Shown here piece after piece: positions 1 to 13,369 of a stretch of 64,000 bases of DNA. The notes under the pieces were generated by a model. That model ran no database searches and was not told where the DNA came from. It saw only the letters and a list, made by a program, of their open reading frames with translations. The position numbers and the translations under genes are program-made. The stretch is from Corella eumyota (taxonomy: Eukaryota; Chordata; Ascidiacea; Phlebobranchia; Corellidae), in contig OY720102.1 of the NCBI GenBank assembly GCA_963082875.1, positions 12,374,990-12,438,989 on the forward strand, given 5' to 3'. The number at the start of each line of letters is the position of its first letter. Position 1 is the stretch's first letter.

Positions 1-1417
1 AGACACTCGATTATATCAGTTTTATTTAAATAATACTAAATTATAAAAACTAGCAATCATATTTAAATGGGTTTTTATTATTAATTAAATCTCAGTTAAA
101 AATAAAAAAATATTTCAGAAATTACACTCTTGTTTCAGTTGGTCACTTAAAATAAAGTGTAACTCAAAATTAATCCTATTCACAGATATCTTTGGTTAAG
201 ACAAACTTTTACAAGATTTGTATAATAAAGGTGAAAAATATACATCTAGAACAAATACACTTTTCAGTTCAACAATTTTCGCCTCCTAAAAAACACAAAA
301 AACTCAAGTTTAAAACTTTTCTTCAAGTTTACTTTATTTCTAAAAATAGCTTGTTAATTACATTAACAAATACAAAATAATGCAGTAATCAACAGAAATA
401 AATTTTAGATAAAATCGCCTACTAATTAAAGTAGGCCTTTCAAAAACAAAATTAACTCAAAAATACTCTTATCCACGGAAATCTTTAGTAAAAGGCGAAA
501 GATTTACTCGATATGAATAAAAGTCCGAGTAAAAGATTTTTATTGAAACTGAAGTATATTTCACAATTAAATAAATTAATTTGTGGTGTTTGTGATCAGT
601 TATAAGTTAAAACAGATACACTTCACTAACAAAAACTCAAATAACAATATAATTTTAACAAACTTCAAGAAAAAGTTTGTTGTAATAAGCAGTCAAAGTT
701 TGGCCACTGCATTTTTAATGCTAGACACTCGATTATAGCAGTTTCATTAAAATATTACTAAATTATAAAAACTAGCAATAATATTTAAAAAGGTTTTTAT
801 TATTAATTAAATCTCAGTTAAAAATAAAAAAAATATTTCAGAAAAAAGTCAAAATCAATCCTATTCACAGATATCTTTGATTAAGACAAACATTTACACG
901 ATTTGTATAATAAAGGTGAAAAATATACATCTAGAACAAAGACACTTTTCAGTTCAACAATTTTCGCCTCCTAAAAAACACTAAAAACTCAAGTTTAAAA
1001 CTTTTCTTCAAGTTTACTTTATTTCTAAAAATAGCTTGTTAATTACATTAACAAATACAAAATAATGCAGTAATCAACAGAAATGAATTTTAGATAAAAT
1101 CGCCTACTAATTAAAGTAGGCGTTTCAAAAACAAAATTAACTCAAAAATACTCTTATCCACGGAAATCTTTAGTAAATGGCGAAAGATTTACTCGATATG
1201 AATAAAAGTCCGCGTAAAATATTTTTATTGAAACTGAAGTATATTTCCCAATAAATAAATTAATTTGTGGTGTTTGTGATCAGTTATAAGTTAAAACAGA
1301 TACACTTAATACATTTCACTAACAAAAACTCAAATAACAATATAATTTTAACAAACTTCAAGAAAAAGTTTGTTGTAATAAGCAGTCAAAGTTTGGCCAC
1401 TGCATTTTCAATGCTAA

Positions 1418-2111
1418 ACACTCCATTATAGCGGTTTTATTAAAATATTACTAAATTATAAAAACTAGCAATAATATTTAAATAGGTTTTTATTATTAAT
1501 TAAATCTCAGTTAAAAATAAAAAAAATATTTCAGAAAAAAGTCAAAATCAATCCTATTCACAGATATCTTTGGTTAAGACAAACATTTACACGATTTGTA
1601 TAATAAAGGTGAAAAATATACATCTAGAACAAAGACACTTTTCAGTTCAACAATTTTCGCCTCCTAAAAAACACTAAAAACTCAAGTTTAAAACTTTTCT
1701 TCAAGTTTACTTTATTTCTAAAAATAGCTTGTTAATTACATTAACAAATACAAAATGATGCAGTAATCAACAGAAATGAATTTTAGATAAAATCGCCTAC
1801 TAATTAAAGTAGGCCTTTCAAAAACAAAATTAACTCAAAAATACTCTTATCCACGGAAATCTTTAGTAAAAGGCGAAAGATTTACTCGATATGAATAAAA
1901 GTCCGAGTAAAATATTTTTATTGAAACTGAAGTATATTTCGCAATTAAATAATATAATTTGTGGTGTTTGTGATCAGTTAAAAGTTAAAACAGATACACT
2001 TAATACATTTTACTAACAAAAACTTAAATAACAATATAATTTTAACAAACTTCAGGAAAAAGTTTGTTGTAATAAGCAGTCAAAGTTTGGCCACTGCATT
2101 TTTAATGCTAG
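1418..2111. repeat. Representative 694-bp satellite monomer with five stem-loops
   Basis: This monomer shows the perfect short inverted repeats found in nearly all copies. They are TTGTTAAT/ATTAACAA with a 3-nt loop (1729-1747), GCCTACT/AGTAGGC with a 6-nt loop (1795-1814), TTTACTCG/CGAGTAAA with a 15-nt loop (1881-1911), AACAAACTT/AAGTTTGTT with a 7-nt loop (2044-2068), and GCATT/AATGC with a 3-nt loop (2096-2108). Their order is constant along the array. It is of the class lacking the 37-bp module but carrying the 9-bp AATACATTT module. Confidence 0.9.
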
Positions 2112-2230
2112 ACACTCGATTATATCAGTTTTATTTAAATAATACTAAATTATAAAAACTAGCAATCATATTTAAATGGGTTTTTATTATTAATTAAATC
2201 TCAGTTAAAAATAAAAAAATATTTCAGAAA

Positions 2231-2271
2231 TTACACTCTTGTTCCACTTGGTCACTTAAAATAAAGTGTAA
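2231..2271. repeat. Stem-loop module that defines the long monomer class (example copy)
   Basis: TTACACT at 2231-2237 pairs perfectly with AGTGTAA at 2265-2271. Long (~722/731 bp) monomers carry this segment between CAGAAA and TCAAAATC. Short monomers (685/694 bp) have only AAAG there. The indel boundaries therefore coincide with the ends of the inverted repeat, accounting for the ~37-bp length step. Confidence 0.85.
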
Positions 2272-5200
2272 CTCAAAATTAATCCTATTCACAGATATCT
2301 TTGGTTAAGACAAACTTTTACACGATTTGTATAATAAAGGTGAAAAATATACATCTAGAACAAATACACTTTTCAGTTCAACAATTTTCGCCTCCTAAAA
2401 AACACTAAAAACTCAAGTTTAAAACTTTTCTTCAAGTTTACTTTATTTCTAAAAATAGCTTGTTAATTACATTAACAAATACAAAATAATGCAGTAATCA
2501 ACAGAAATGAATTTTAAGTAAAATCGCCTACTAATAAAAGTAGGCCTTTCAAAAACAAAATTAACTCAAAAATACTCTAATCCACGGAAATCTTTAGTAA
2601 AAGGCGAAAGATTTACTCGATATGAATAAAAGTCCGAGTAAAATATTTTTATTGAAACTGAAGTATATTTCACAATTAAATAAATTAATTTGTGGTGTTT
2701 GTGATCAGTTATAAGTTAAAACAGATACACTTCACTAACAAAAACTCAAATAACAATATAATTTTAACAAACTTCAAGAAAAAGTTTGTTGTAATAAGCA
2801 GTCAAAGTTTGGCCACTGCATTTTCAATGCTAAACACTCGATTATAGCGGTTTTATTAAAATATTACTAAATTATAAAAACTAGCAATAATATTTAAATA
2901 GGTTTTTATTATTAATTAAATCTCAGTTAAAAATAAAAAAAATATTTCAGAAAAAAGTCAAAATCAATCCTATTCACAGATATCTTTGGTTAAGACAAAC
3001 ATTTACACGATTTGTATAATAAAGGTGAAAAATATACATCTAGAACAAAGACACTTTTCAGTTCAACAATTTTCGCCTCCTAAAAAACACTAAAAACTCA
3101 AGTTTAAAACTTTTCTTCAAGTTTAATTTATTTCTAAAAATAGCTTGTTAATTACATTAACAAATGCAAAATAATGCAGTAATCAACAGAAATGAATTTT
3201 AGATAAAATCGCCTACTAATTAAAGTAGGCCTTTCAAAAACAAAATTAACTCAAAAATACTCTTATCCACGGAAATTTTTAGTAAAAGGCGAAAGATTTA
3301 CTCGATATGAATAAAAGTCCGAGTAAAAGATTTTTATTGAAACTGAAGTATATTTCACAATTAAATAAATTAATTTGTGGTGTTTGTGATCAGTTATAAG
3401 TTAAAACAGATACACTTCACTAACAAAAACTCAAATAACAATATAATTTTAACAAACTTCAAGAAAAAGTTTGTTGTAATAAGCAATCAAAGTTTGGCCA
3501 CTGCATTTTCAATGCTAAACACTCGATTATAGCAGTTTTATTAAAATATTACTAAATTATAAAAACTAGCAATAATATTTAAATAGGTATTTATTATTAA
3601 TTAAATCTCAGTTAAAAATAAAAAAAATATTTCAGAAAAAAGTCAAAATCAATCCTATTTACAGATATCTTTGGTTAAGACAAACATTTACATCATTTGT
3701 ATAATAAAGGTGAAAAATATACATCTAGAACAAAGACACTTTTCAGTTCAACAATTTTCGCCTCCTAAAAAACACTAAAAACTCAAGTTTAAAACTTTTC
3801 TTCAAGTTTACTTTATTTCTAAAAATAGCTTGTAAATTACATTAACAAATACAAAATAATGCAGTAATCAACAGAAATGAATTTTAAGTAAAATCGCCTA
3901 CTAATAAAAGTAGGACTTTCAAAAACAAAATTAACTCAAAAATACTCTTATCTACGGAAATCTTTAGTAAAAGGCGAAAGATTTACTCGATATGAATAAA
4001 AGACCGAGTAAAATATTTTTATTGAAACTGAAGTATATTTCACAATTAAATAAATTAATTTGTGGTGTTTGTGATCAGTTATAAGTTAAAACAGATACAC
4101 TTCACTAACAAAAACTCAAATAACAATATAATTTTAACAAACTTCAAGAAAAAGTTTGTTGTAATAAGCAGTCAAAGTTTGGCCACTGCATTTTCAATGC
4201 TAAACACTCGATTATAGCAGTTTTATTAAAATATTACTAAATTATAAAAACTAGCAATAATATTTAAATAGGTTTTTATTATTAATTAAATCTCAGTTAA
4301 AAATAAAAAAAATATTTCAGAAAAAAATCAAAATCAATCCTAATCACAGATATCTTTGGTTAAGACAAACATTTACACGATTTGTATAATAAAGGTGAAA
4401 AATATACATCTAGAACAAAGACACTTTTCAGTTTAACAATTTTCGCCTCCTAAAAAACACAAAAAACTCAAGTTTAAAACTTTTCTTCAAGTTTACTTTA
4501 TTTCTAAAAATAGCTTGTTAATTACATTAACAAATACAAAATAATGCAGTAATCAACAGAAATGAATTTTAGATAAAATCGCCTACTAATTAAAGTAGGC
4601 CTTTCAATAACAAAATTAACTCAAAAATACTCTTATCCACGGAAATCTTTAGTAAAAAGCGAAAGATTTACTTGATATGAATAAAAGTCCGAGTAAAAGA
4701 TTTTTATTGAAACTGAAGTATATTTCACAATTAAATAAATTAATTTGTGGTGTTTGTGATCAGTTATAAGTTAAAACAGATACACTTCACTAACAAAAAC
4801 TCAAATAACAATATAATTTTAACAAACTTCAAGAAAAAGTTTGTTGTAATAAGCAGTCAAAGTTTGGCCACTGCATTTTCAATGCTAAACACTCGATTAT
4901 AGCAGTTTTATTAAAATATTACTAAATTATAAAAACTAGCAATAATATTAAAATGGGTTTTTATTATTTATTTAAATCTCAGTTAAAAATAAAAAAATAT
5001 TTCAGAAATTACACTCTTGTTTCAGTTGGTCACTTAAAATAAAGTGTAACTCAAAATCAATCTTATTCACAGATATCTTTGGTTAAGACAAACATTTACA
5101 CGATTTGTATAATTAAGGTGAAAAATATACATCTAGAACAAAGACACTTTTCAGTTCAACAATTTTTGCCTCCTAAAAACTCAAGTTTAAAACTTTTCTT

Positions 5201-5601
5201 CAAGTTTACTTTATTTCTAAAAATAGCTTGTTAATTACATTAACAAATACAAAATAATGCAGTAATCAACAGAAATGAATTTTAGGTAAAATCGCCTACT
5301 ATTAAAAGTAGGCCTTTCAAAAACAAATTTAACTCTAAAATCCTCTTATCCACGGAAAACTTTAGTAAAAGGTGAAAGATTTACTCGATATGAATAAAAG
5401 TCAGAGTAAAATACCTTTATTGAAACTGAACTATATTTCACAATTAAATAAATTAATTTGTGGTGTTTGTCATCAGTTATAAGTTAAAACAGATACACTT
5501 TACTAACAAAAACTCGAAAAACAATATAATTTTAACAAACTTCAAGGAAAAGTTTGTTGTAATAAGCAGTCAAAGTTTGGCCACTGCATTTTCAATGCTA
5601 A

Positions 5602-8600
5602 ACACTCCATTATAGCGGTTTTATTAAAATATTACTAAATTATAAAAACTAGCAATAATATTTAAATAGGTTTTTATTATTAATTAAATCTCAGTTAAAA
5701 ATAAAAAAAATATTTCAGAAAAAAGTCAAAATCAATCCTATTCACAGATATCTTTGGTTAAGACAAACATTTACACGATTTGTATAATAAAGGTGAAAAA
5801 TATACATCTAGAACAAAGACACTTTTCAGTTCAACAATTTTCGCCTCCTAAAAAACACTAAAAACTCAAGTTTAAAACTTTTCTTCAAGTTTACTTTATT
5901 TCTAAAAATAGCTTGTTAATTACATTAACAAATACAAAATGATGCAGTAATCAACAGAAATGAATTTTAGATAAAATCGCCTACTAATTAAAGTAGGCCT
6001 TTCAAAAACAAAATTAACTCAAAAATACTCTTATCCACGGAAATCTTTAGTAAAAGGCGAAAGATTTACTCGATATGAATAAAAGTCCGAGTAAAATATT
6101 TTTATTGAAACTGAAGTATATTTCGCAATTAAATAATATAATTTGTGGTGTTTGTGATCAGTTAAAAGTTAAAACAGATACACTTAATACATTTTACTAA
6201 CAAAAACTTAAATAACAATATAATTTTAACAAACTTCAGGAAAAAGTTTGTTGTAATAAGCAGTCAAAGTTTGGCCACTGCATTTTTAATGCTAGACACT
6301 CGATTATATCAGTTTTATTTAAATAATACTAAATTATAAAAACTAGCAATCATATTTAAATGGGTTTTTATTATTAATTAAATCTCAGTTAAAAATAAAA
6401 AAATATTTCAGAAATTACACTCTTGTTCCACTTGGTCACTTAAAATAAAGTGTAACTCAAAATTAATCCTATTCACAGATATCTTTGGTTAAGACAAACT
6501 TTTACACGATTTGTATAATAAAGGTGAAAAATATACATCTAGAACAAATACACTTTTCAGTTCAACAATTTTCGCCTCCTAAAAAACACTAAAAACTCAA
6601 GTTTAAAACTTTTCTTCAAGTTTACTTTATTTCTAAAAATAGCTTGTTAATTACATTAACAAATACAAAATAATGCAGTAATCAACAGAAATGAATTTTA
6701 AGTAAAATCGCCTACTAATAAAAGTAGGCCTTTCAAAAACAAAATTAACTCAAAAATACTCTAATCCACGGAAATCTTTAGTAAAAGGCGAAAGATTTAC
6801 TCGATATGAATAAAAGTCCGAGTAAAATATTTTTATTGAAACTGAAGTATATTTCACAATTAAATAAATTAATTTGTGGTGTTTGTGATCAGTTATAAGT
6901 TAAAACAGATACACTTCACTAACAAAAACTCAAATAACAATATAATTTTAACAAACTTCAAGAAAAAGTTTGTTGTAATAAGCAGTCAAAGTTTGGCCAC
7001 TGCATTTTCAATGCTAAACACTCGATTATAGCGGTTTTATTAAAATATTACTAAATTATAAAAACTAGCAATAATATTTAAATAGGTTTTTATTATTAAT
7101 TAAATCTCAGTTAAAAATAAAAAAAATATTTCAGAAAAAAGTCAAAATCAATCCTATTCACAGATATCTTTGGTTAAGACAAACATTTACACGATTTGTA
7201 TAATAAAGGTGAAAAATATACATCTAGAACAAAGACACTTTTCAGTTCAACAATTTTCGCCTCCTAAAAAACACTAAAAACTCAAGTTTAAAACTTTTCT
7301 TCAAGTTTAATTTATTTCTAAAAATAGCTTGTTAATTACATTAACAAATGCAAAATAATGCAGTAATCAACAGAAATGAATTTTAGATAAAATCGCCTAC
7401 TAATTAAAGTAGGCCTTTCAAAAACAAAATTAACTCAAAAATACTCTTATCCACGGAAATTTTTAGTAAAAGGCGAAAGATTTACTCGATATGAATAAAA
7501 GTCCGAGTAAAAGATTTTTATTGAAACTGAAGTATATTTCACAATTAAATAAATTAATTTGTGGTGTTTGTGATCAGTTATAAGTTAAAACAGATACACT
7601 TCACTAACAAAAACTCAAATAACAATATAATTTTAACAAACTTCAAGAAAAAGTTTGTTGTAATAAGCAATCAAAGTTTGGCCACTGCATTTTCAATGCT
7701 AAACACTCGATTATAGCAGTTTTATTAAAATATTACTAAATTATAAAAACTAGCAATAATATTTAAATAGGTATTTATTATTAATTAAATCTCAGTTAAA
7801 AATAAAAAAAATATTTCAGAAAAAAGTCAAAATCAATCCTATTTACAGATATCTTTGGTTAAGACAAACATTTACATCATTTGTATAATAAAGGTGAAAA
7901 ATATACATCTAGAACAAAGACACTTTTCAGTTCAACAATTTTCGCCTCCTAAAAAACACTAAAAACTCAAGTTTAAAACTTTTCTTCAAGTTTACTTTAT
8001 TTCTAAAAATAGCTTGTAAATTACATTAACAAATACAAAATAATGCAGTAATCAACAGAAATGAATTTTAAGTAAAATCGCCTACTAATAAAAGTAGGAC
8101 TTTCAAAAACAAAATTAACTCAAAAATACTCTTATCTACGGAAATCTTTAGTAAAAGGCGAAAGATTTACTCGATATGAATAAAAGACCGAGTAAAATAT
8201 TTTTATTGAAACTGAAGTATATTTCACAATTAAATAAATTAATTTGTGGTGTTTGTGATCAGTTATAAGTTAAAACAGATACACTTCACTAACAAAAACT
8301 CAAATAACAATATAATTTTAACAAACTTCAAGAAAAAGTTTGTTGTAATAAGCAGTCAAAGTTTGGCCACTGCATTTTCAATGCTAAACACTCGATTATA
8401 GCAGTTTTATTAAAATATTACTAAATTATAAAAACTAGCAATAATATTTAAATAGGTTTTTATTATTAATTAAATCTCAGTTAAAAATAAAAAAAATATT
8501 TCAGAAAAAAATCAAAATCAATCCTAATCACAGATATCTTTGGTTAAGACAAACATTTACACGATTTGTATAATAAAGGTGAAAAATATACATCTAGAAC

Positions 8601-9785
8601 AAAGACACTTTTCAGTTTAACAATTTTCGCCTCCTAAAAAACACAAAAAACTCAAGTTTAAAACTTTTCTTCAAGTTTACTTTATTTCTAAAAATAGCTT
8701 GTTAATTACATTAACAAATACAAAATAATGCAGTAATCAACAGAAATGAATTTTAGATAAAATCGCCTACTAATTAAAGTAGGCCTTTCAATAACAAAAT
8801 TAACTCAAAAATACTCTTATCCACGGAAATCTTTAGTAAAAAGCGAAAGATTTACTTGATATGAATAAAAGTCCGAGTAAAAGATTTTTATTGAAACTGA
8901 AGTATATTTCACAATTAAATAAATTAATTTGTGGTGTTTGTGATCAGTTATAAGTTAAAACAGATACACTTCACTAACAAAAACTCAAATAACAATATAA
9001 TTTTAACAAACTTCAAGAAAAAGTTTGTTGTAATAAGCAGTCAAAGTTTGGCCACTGCATTTTCAATGCTAAACACTCGATTATAGCAGTTTTATTAAAA
9101 TATTACTAAATTATAAAAACTAGCAATAATATTAAAATGGGTTTTTATTATTTATTTAAATCTCAGTTAAAAATAAAAAAATATTTCAGAAATTACACTC
9201 TTGTTTCAGTTGGTCACTTAAAATAAAGTGTAACTCAAAATCAATCTTATTCACAGATATCTTTGGTTAAGACAAACATTTACACGATTTGTATAATTAA
9301 GGTGAAAAATATACATCTAGAACAAAGACACTTTTCAGTTCAACAATTTTTGCCTCCTAAAAACTCAAGTTTAAAACTTTTCTTCAAGTTTACTTTATTT
9401 CTAAAAATAGCTTGTTAATTACATTAACAAATACAAAATAATGCAGTAATCAACAGAAATGAATTTTAGGTAAAATCGCCTACTATTAAAAGTAGGCCTT
9501 TCAAAAACAAATTTAACTCTAAAATCCTCTTATCCACGGAAAACTTTAGTAAAAGGTGAAAGATTTACTCGATATGAATAAAAGTCAGAGTAAAATACCT
9601 TTATTGAAACTGAACTATATTTCACAATTAAATAAATTAATTTGTGGTGTTTGTCATCAGTTATAAGTTAAAACAGATACACTTTACTAACAAAAACTCG
9701 AAAAACAATATAATTTTAACAAACTTCAAGGAAAAGTTTATTGTAATAAGCAGTCAAAGTTTGGCCACTGCATTTTCAATGCTAG
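5602..9785. repeat. Six-monomer higher-order repeat, copy 2 (4184 bp)
   Basis: This repeats the six monomer lengths of copy 1 exactly (694, 722, 685, 685, 685, 713) at an offset of 4184 bp. Private variants are reproduced, and very few differences are visible; one is TTTATTG near 9737 against TTTGTTG near 5553. The near identity implies a recent duplication or continuing homogenisation. Confidence 0.95.
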
Positions 9786-11960
9786 ACACTCGATTATATC
9801 AGTTTTATTTAAATATTACTAAATTATAAAAACTAGCAATAATATTAAAATGGGTTTTTATTATTTATTTAAATCTCAGTTAAAAATATTTGAGAAATTA
9901 CACTCTTGTTTCAGTTGTTCACTTAAAATAAAGTGTAACTCAAAATCAATCCTATTCACAGATACCCTTGGTTAAGACAAACATTTACACGATTTGTATA
10001 AAAAAAGGTGAAAAATATACATCTAGAACAAAGACACTTTTCAGTTCGACAATTTTCGCCTCCTAAGAAACACTAAAAACTCAAGTTTAAAACTTTTCTT
10101 CAAGTTTACTTCATTTCTAAAAATAGCTTGTTAATTACATTAACAAATACAAAACAATGCAGTAATAAACAGAAATGAATTTTAGGTAAAATTGCCTACT
10201 AATAAAAGTAGGTCTTTCAAAAACAAAATTAACTCAAAAATACTCTTATCCACGGAAAACTTTAGTAAAAGGCGAAAGATTTACTCGATATGAATAAAAG
10301 TCAGAATAAAATACCTTTATTGAAACTGAACTATATTTCACAATTAAATAAATTAATTTGTGGTGTTTGTCATCAGTTATAAGTTAAAACAGATACACTT
10401 TACTAACAAAAACTCGAAAAACAATATAATTTTAACAAACTTCAAGGAAAAGTTTGTTTAAATAAGCAGTCAAAGTTTGGCCACTGCATTTTCAATGCTA
10501 GACACTCGATTATATCAGTTTTATTTAAATATTACTAAATTATAAAAACTAGCAATAATATTAAAATGGGTTTTTATTATTTATTTAAATCTCAGTTAAA
10601 AATAAAAAAAATATTTCAGAAATTACACTTTTGTTTCAGTTGTTCACTTAAAATAAAGTGTAACTCAAAATCAATCCTATTCACAGATACCCTTGGTTAA
10701 GACAAACATTTACACGATTTGTATAAAAAAAGGTGAAAAATATACATCTAGAACAAAGACACTTTTCAGTTCAACAATTTTCGCCTCCTAAAAAACACTA
10801 AAAACTCAAGTTTAAAACTTTTCTTCAAGTTTACTTTATTTCTAAAAATAGCTTGTAAATCACATTAACAAATACAAAATAATGCAGTAATCAACAGAAA
10901 TGAATTTTAAGTAAAATCGCCTACTAATAAAAGTAGGACTTTCAAAAACCAAATTAACTCAAAAATACTCTTATCTACGGAAATCTTTAGTAAAAGGCGA
11001 AAGATTTACTCGATATGAATAAAAGTCCGAGTAAAATATTTTTATTGAAACTGAAGTATATTTCCCATTTAAATAAATTAATTTGTGGTGTTTGTGATCA
11101 GTTATAAGTTAAAACAGATACACTTAATACATTTCACTAACAAAAACTCAAATAACAATATAATTTTAACAAACTTCAAGAAAAAGTTTGTTGTAATAAG
11201 CAGTCAAAGTTTGGCCACTGCATTTTTAATGCTAGACACTCGATTATATCAGTTTTATTTAAATATTACTAAATTATAAAAACTAGCAATAATATTAAAA
11301 TGGGTTTTTATTATTTATTTAAATCTCAGTTAAAAATAGAAAAAATATTTCAGAAATTACACTTTTGTTTCAGTTGTTCACTTAAAATAAAGTGTAACTC
11401 AAAATCAATCCTATTCACAGATACCCTTGGTTAAGACAAACATTTACACGATTTGTATAAAAAAAGGTGAAAAATATACATCTAGAACAAAGACACTTTT
11501 CAGTTCAACAATTTTCGCCTCCTAAGAAACACTAAAAACTCAAGTTTAAAACTTTTCTTCAAGTTTACTTTATTTCTAAAAATAGCTTGTTAATTACATT
11601 AACAAATACAAAACAATGCAGTAATAAACAGAAATGAATTTTAGGTAAAATTGCCTACTAATAAAAGTAGGCCTTTCAAAAACAAAATTAACTCAAAAAT
11701 ACTCTTATCCACGGAAATCTTTAGTAAAAGGCGAAAGATTTACTCGATATGAATAAAAGTCAGAGTAAAATACCTTTATTGAAACTGAACTATATTTCAC
11801 AATTAAATAAATTAATTTGTGGTGTTTGTGATCAGTTATAACTTAAAACAGATACACTTTACTAACAAAAACTCGAAAAACAATATAATTTTAACGAACT
11901 TCAAGGAAAAGTTTGTTGTAATAAGCGGTCAAAGTTTGGCCATTGCATTTTCAATGCTAG
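9073..11960. repeat. 4297-bp-period higher-order block, copy 1
   Basis: Monomers of 713, 716, 734 and 725 bp, mostly of the diverged subfamily, recur at 13370-16257 with the same length series. The first monomer overlaps the end of the 4184-bp repeat, so the two higher-order structures are nested. Matching variants seem to begin upstream, in the second half of the preceding monomer. Confidence 0.88.
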
Positions 11961-13369
11961 ACACTCGATTATATCAGTTTTATTTAAATATTACTAAATT
12001 ATAAAAACTAGCAATAATATTAAAATGGGTTTTTATTATTTATTTAAATCTCATTTAAAAATAGAAAAAATATTTCAGAAATTACACTCTTGTTTCAGTT
12101 GGTCACTTAAAATAAAGTGTAACTCAAAATCAATCTTATTCACAGATATCTTTGGTTAAGACAAACATTTACACGATTTGTATAATTAAGGTGAAAAATA
12201 TACATCTAGAACAAAGACACTTTTCAGTTTAACAATTTTCGCCTCCTAAAAAACACAAAAAACTCAGGTTTAAAACTTTTCTTCAAGTTTACTTTATTTC
12301 TAAAAATTGCTTGTTAATTACTTTAACAAATACAAAACAATGCATTAATAAACAAAAATGAATTTTAGATAAAATCGCCTACTAATAAAAGTAGGCCTTT
12401 CAAAAACAAAATTAACTCAAAAATACTCTTATCCACGGAAATCTTTAGTAAAAGGCGAAAGATTTACTCGATATGAATAAAAGTCCGAGTAAAAGATCTT
12501 TATTGAAACTGAAGTAAATTTCACAATTAAATAAATTAATTTGAGGTGTTTGTGATCAGTTATAAGTTAAAACAGATACACTTCACTAACAAAAACTTAA
12601 ATAACAATATAATTTTAACAAACTTCAAGAAAAAGTTTGTTGTAATAAGCAGTCAAAGTTTGGCCACTGCATTTTCAATGCTAAACACTCGATTATAGCA
12701 GTTTTATTAAAATATTACTAAATTATAAAAACTAGCAATAATATTAAAATAGGTTTTTATTATTAATTAAATCTCAGTTAAAAATAAAAAAAATATTTCA
12801 GAAAAAAGTCAAAATCAATCCTATTCACAGATATCTTTGGTTAAGACAAACATTTACACGATTTGTATAATAAAGGTGAAAAATATACATCTAGAACAAA
12901 GACACTTTTCAGTTCAACAATTTTCGTCTCCTAAAAAACACTAAAAACTCAAGTATAAAACTTTTCTTCAAGTTTACTTTATTTCTAAAAATAGCTTGTT
13001 AATTACATTAACAAATACAAAATAATGCAGTAATCAACAGAAATGAATTTTAGATAAAATCGCCTACTAATTAAAGTAGGCCTTTCAATAACAAAATTAA
13101 CTCAAAAATACTCTTATCCACGGAAATCTTTAGTAAAAAGCGAAAGATTTACTTGATATGAATAAAAGTCCGAGTAAAAGATTTTTATTGAAACTGAAGT
13201 ATATTTCACAATTAAATAAATTAATTTGTGGTGTTTGTGATCAGTTATAAGTTAAAACAGATACACTTCACTAACAAAAACTCAAATAACAATATAATTT
13301 TAACAAACTTCAAGAAAAAGTTTGTTGTAATAAGCAGTCAAAGGTTGGCCACTGCATTTTCAATGCTAA

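Larger units (their letters stand above)
1418..5601. repeat. Six-monomer higher-order repeat, copy 1 (4184 bp)
   Basis: Monomer lengths are 694, 722, 685, 685, 685 and 713 bp. The same six lengths in the same order, with the same private variants, follow immediately in copy 2. Examples of shared variants are ACTCCATTATAGCGG at the start, AAATGATGCAG near 1754, GTTCCACTTGG near 2241 and TTTACATCATTTG near 3688. Confidence 0.95.
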
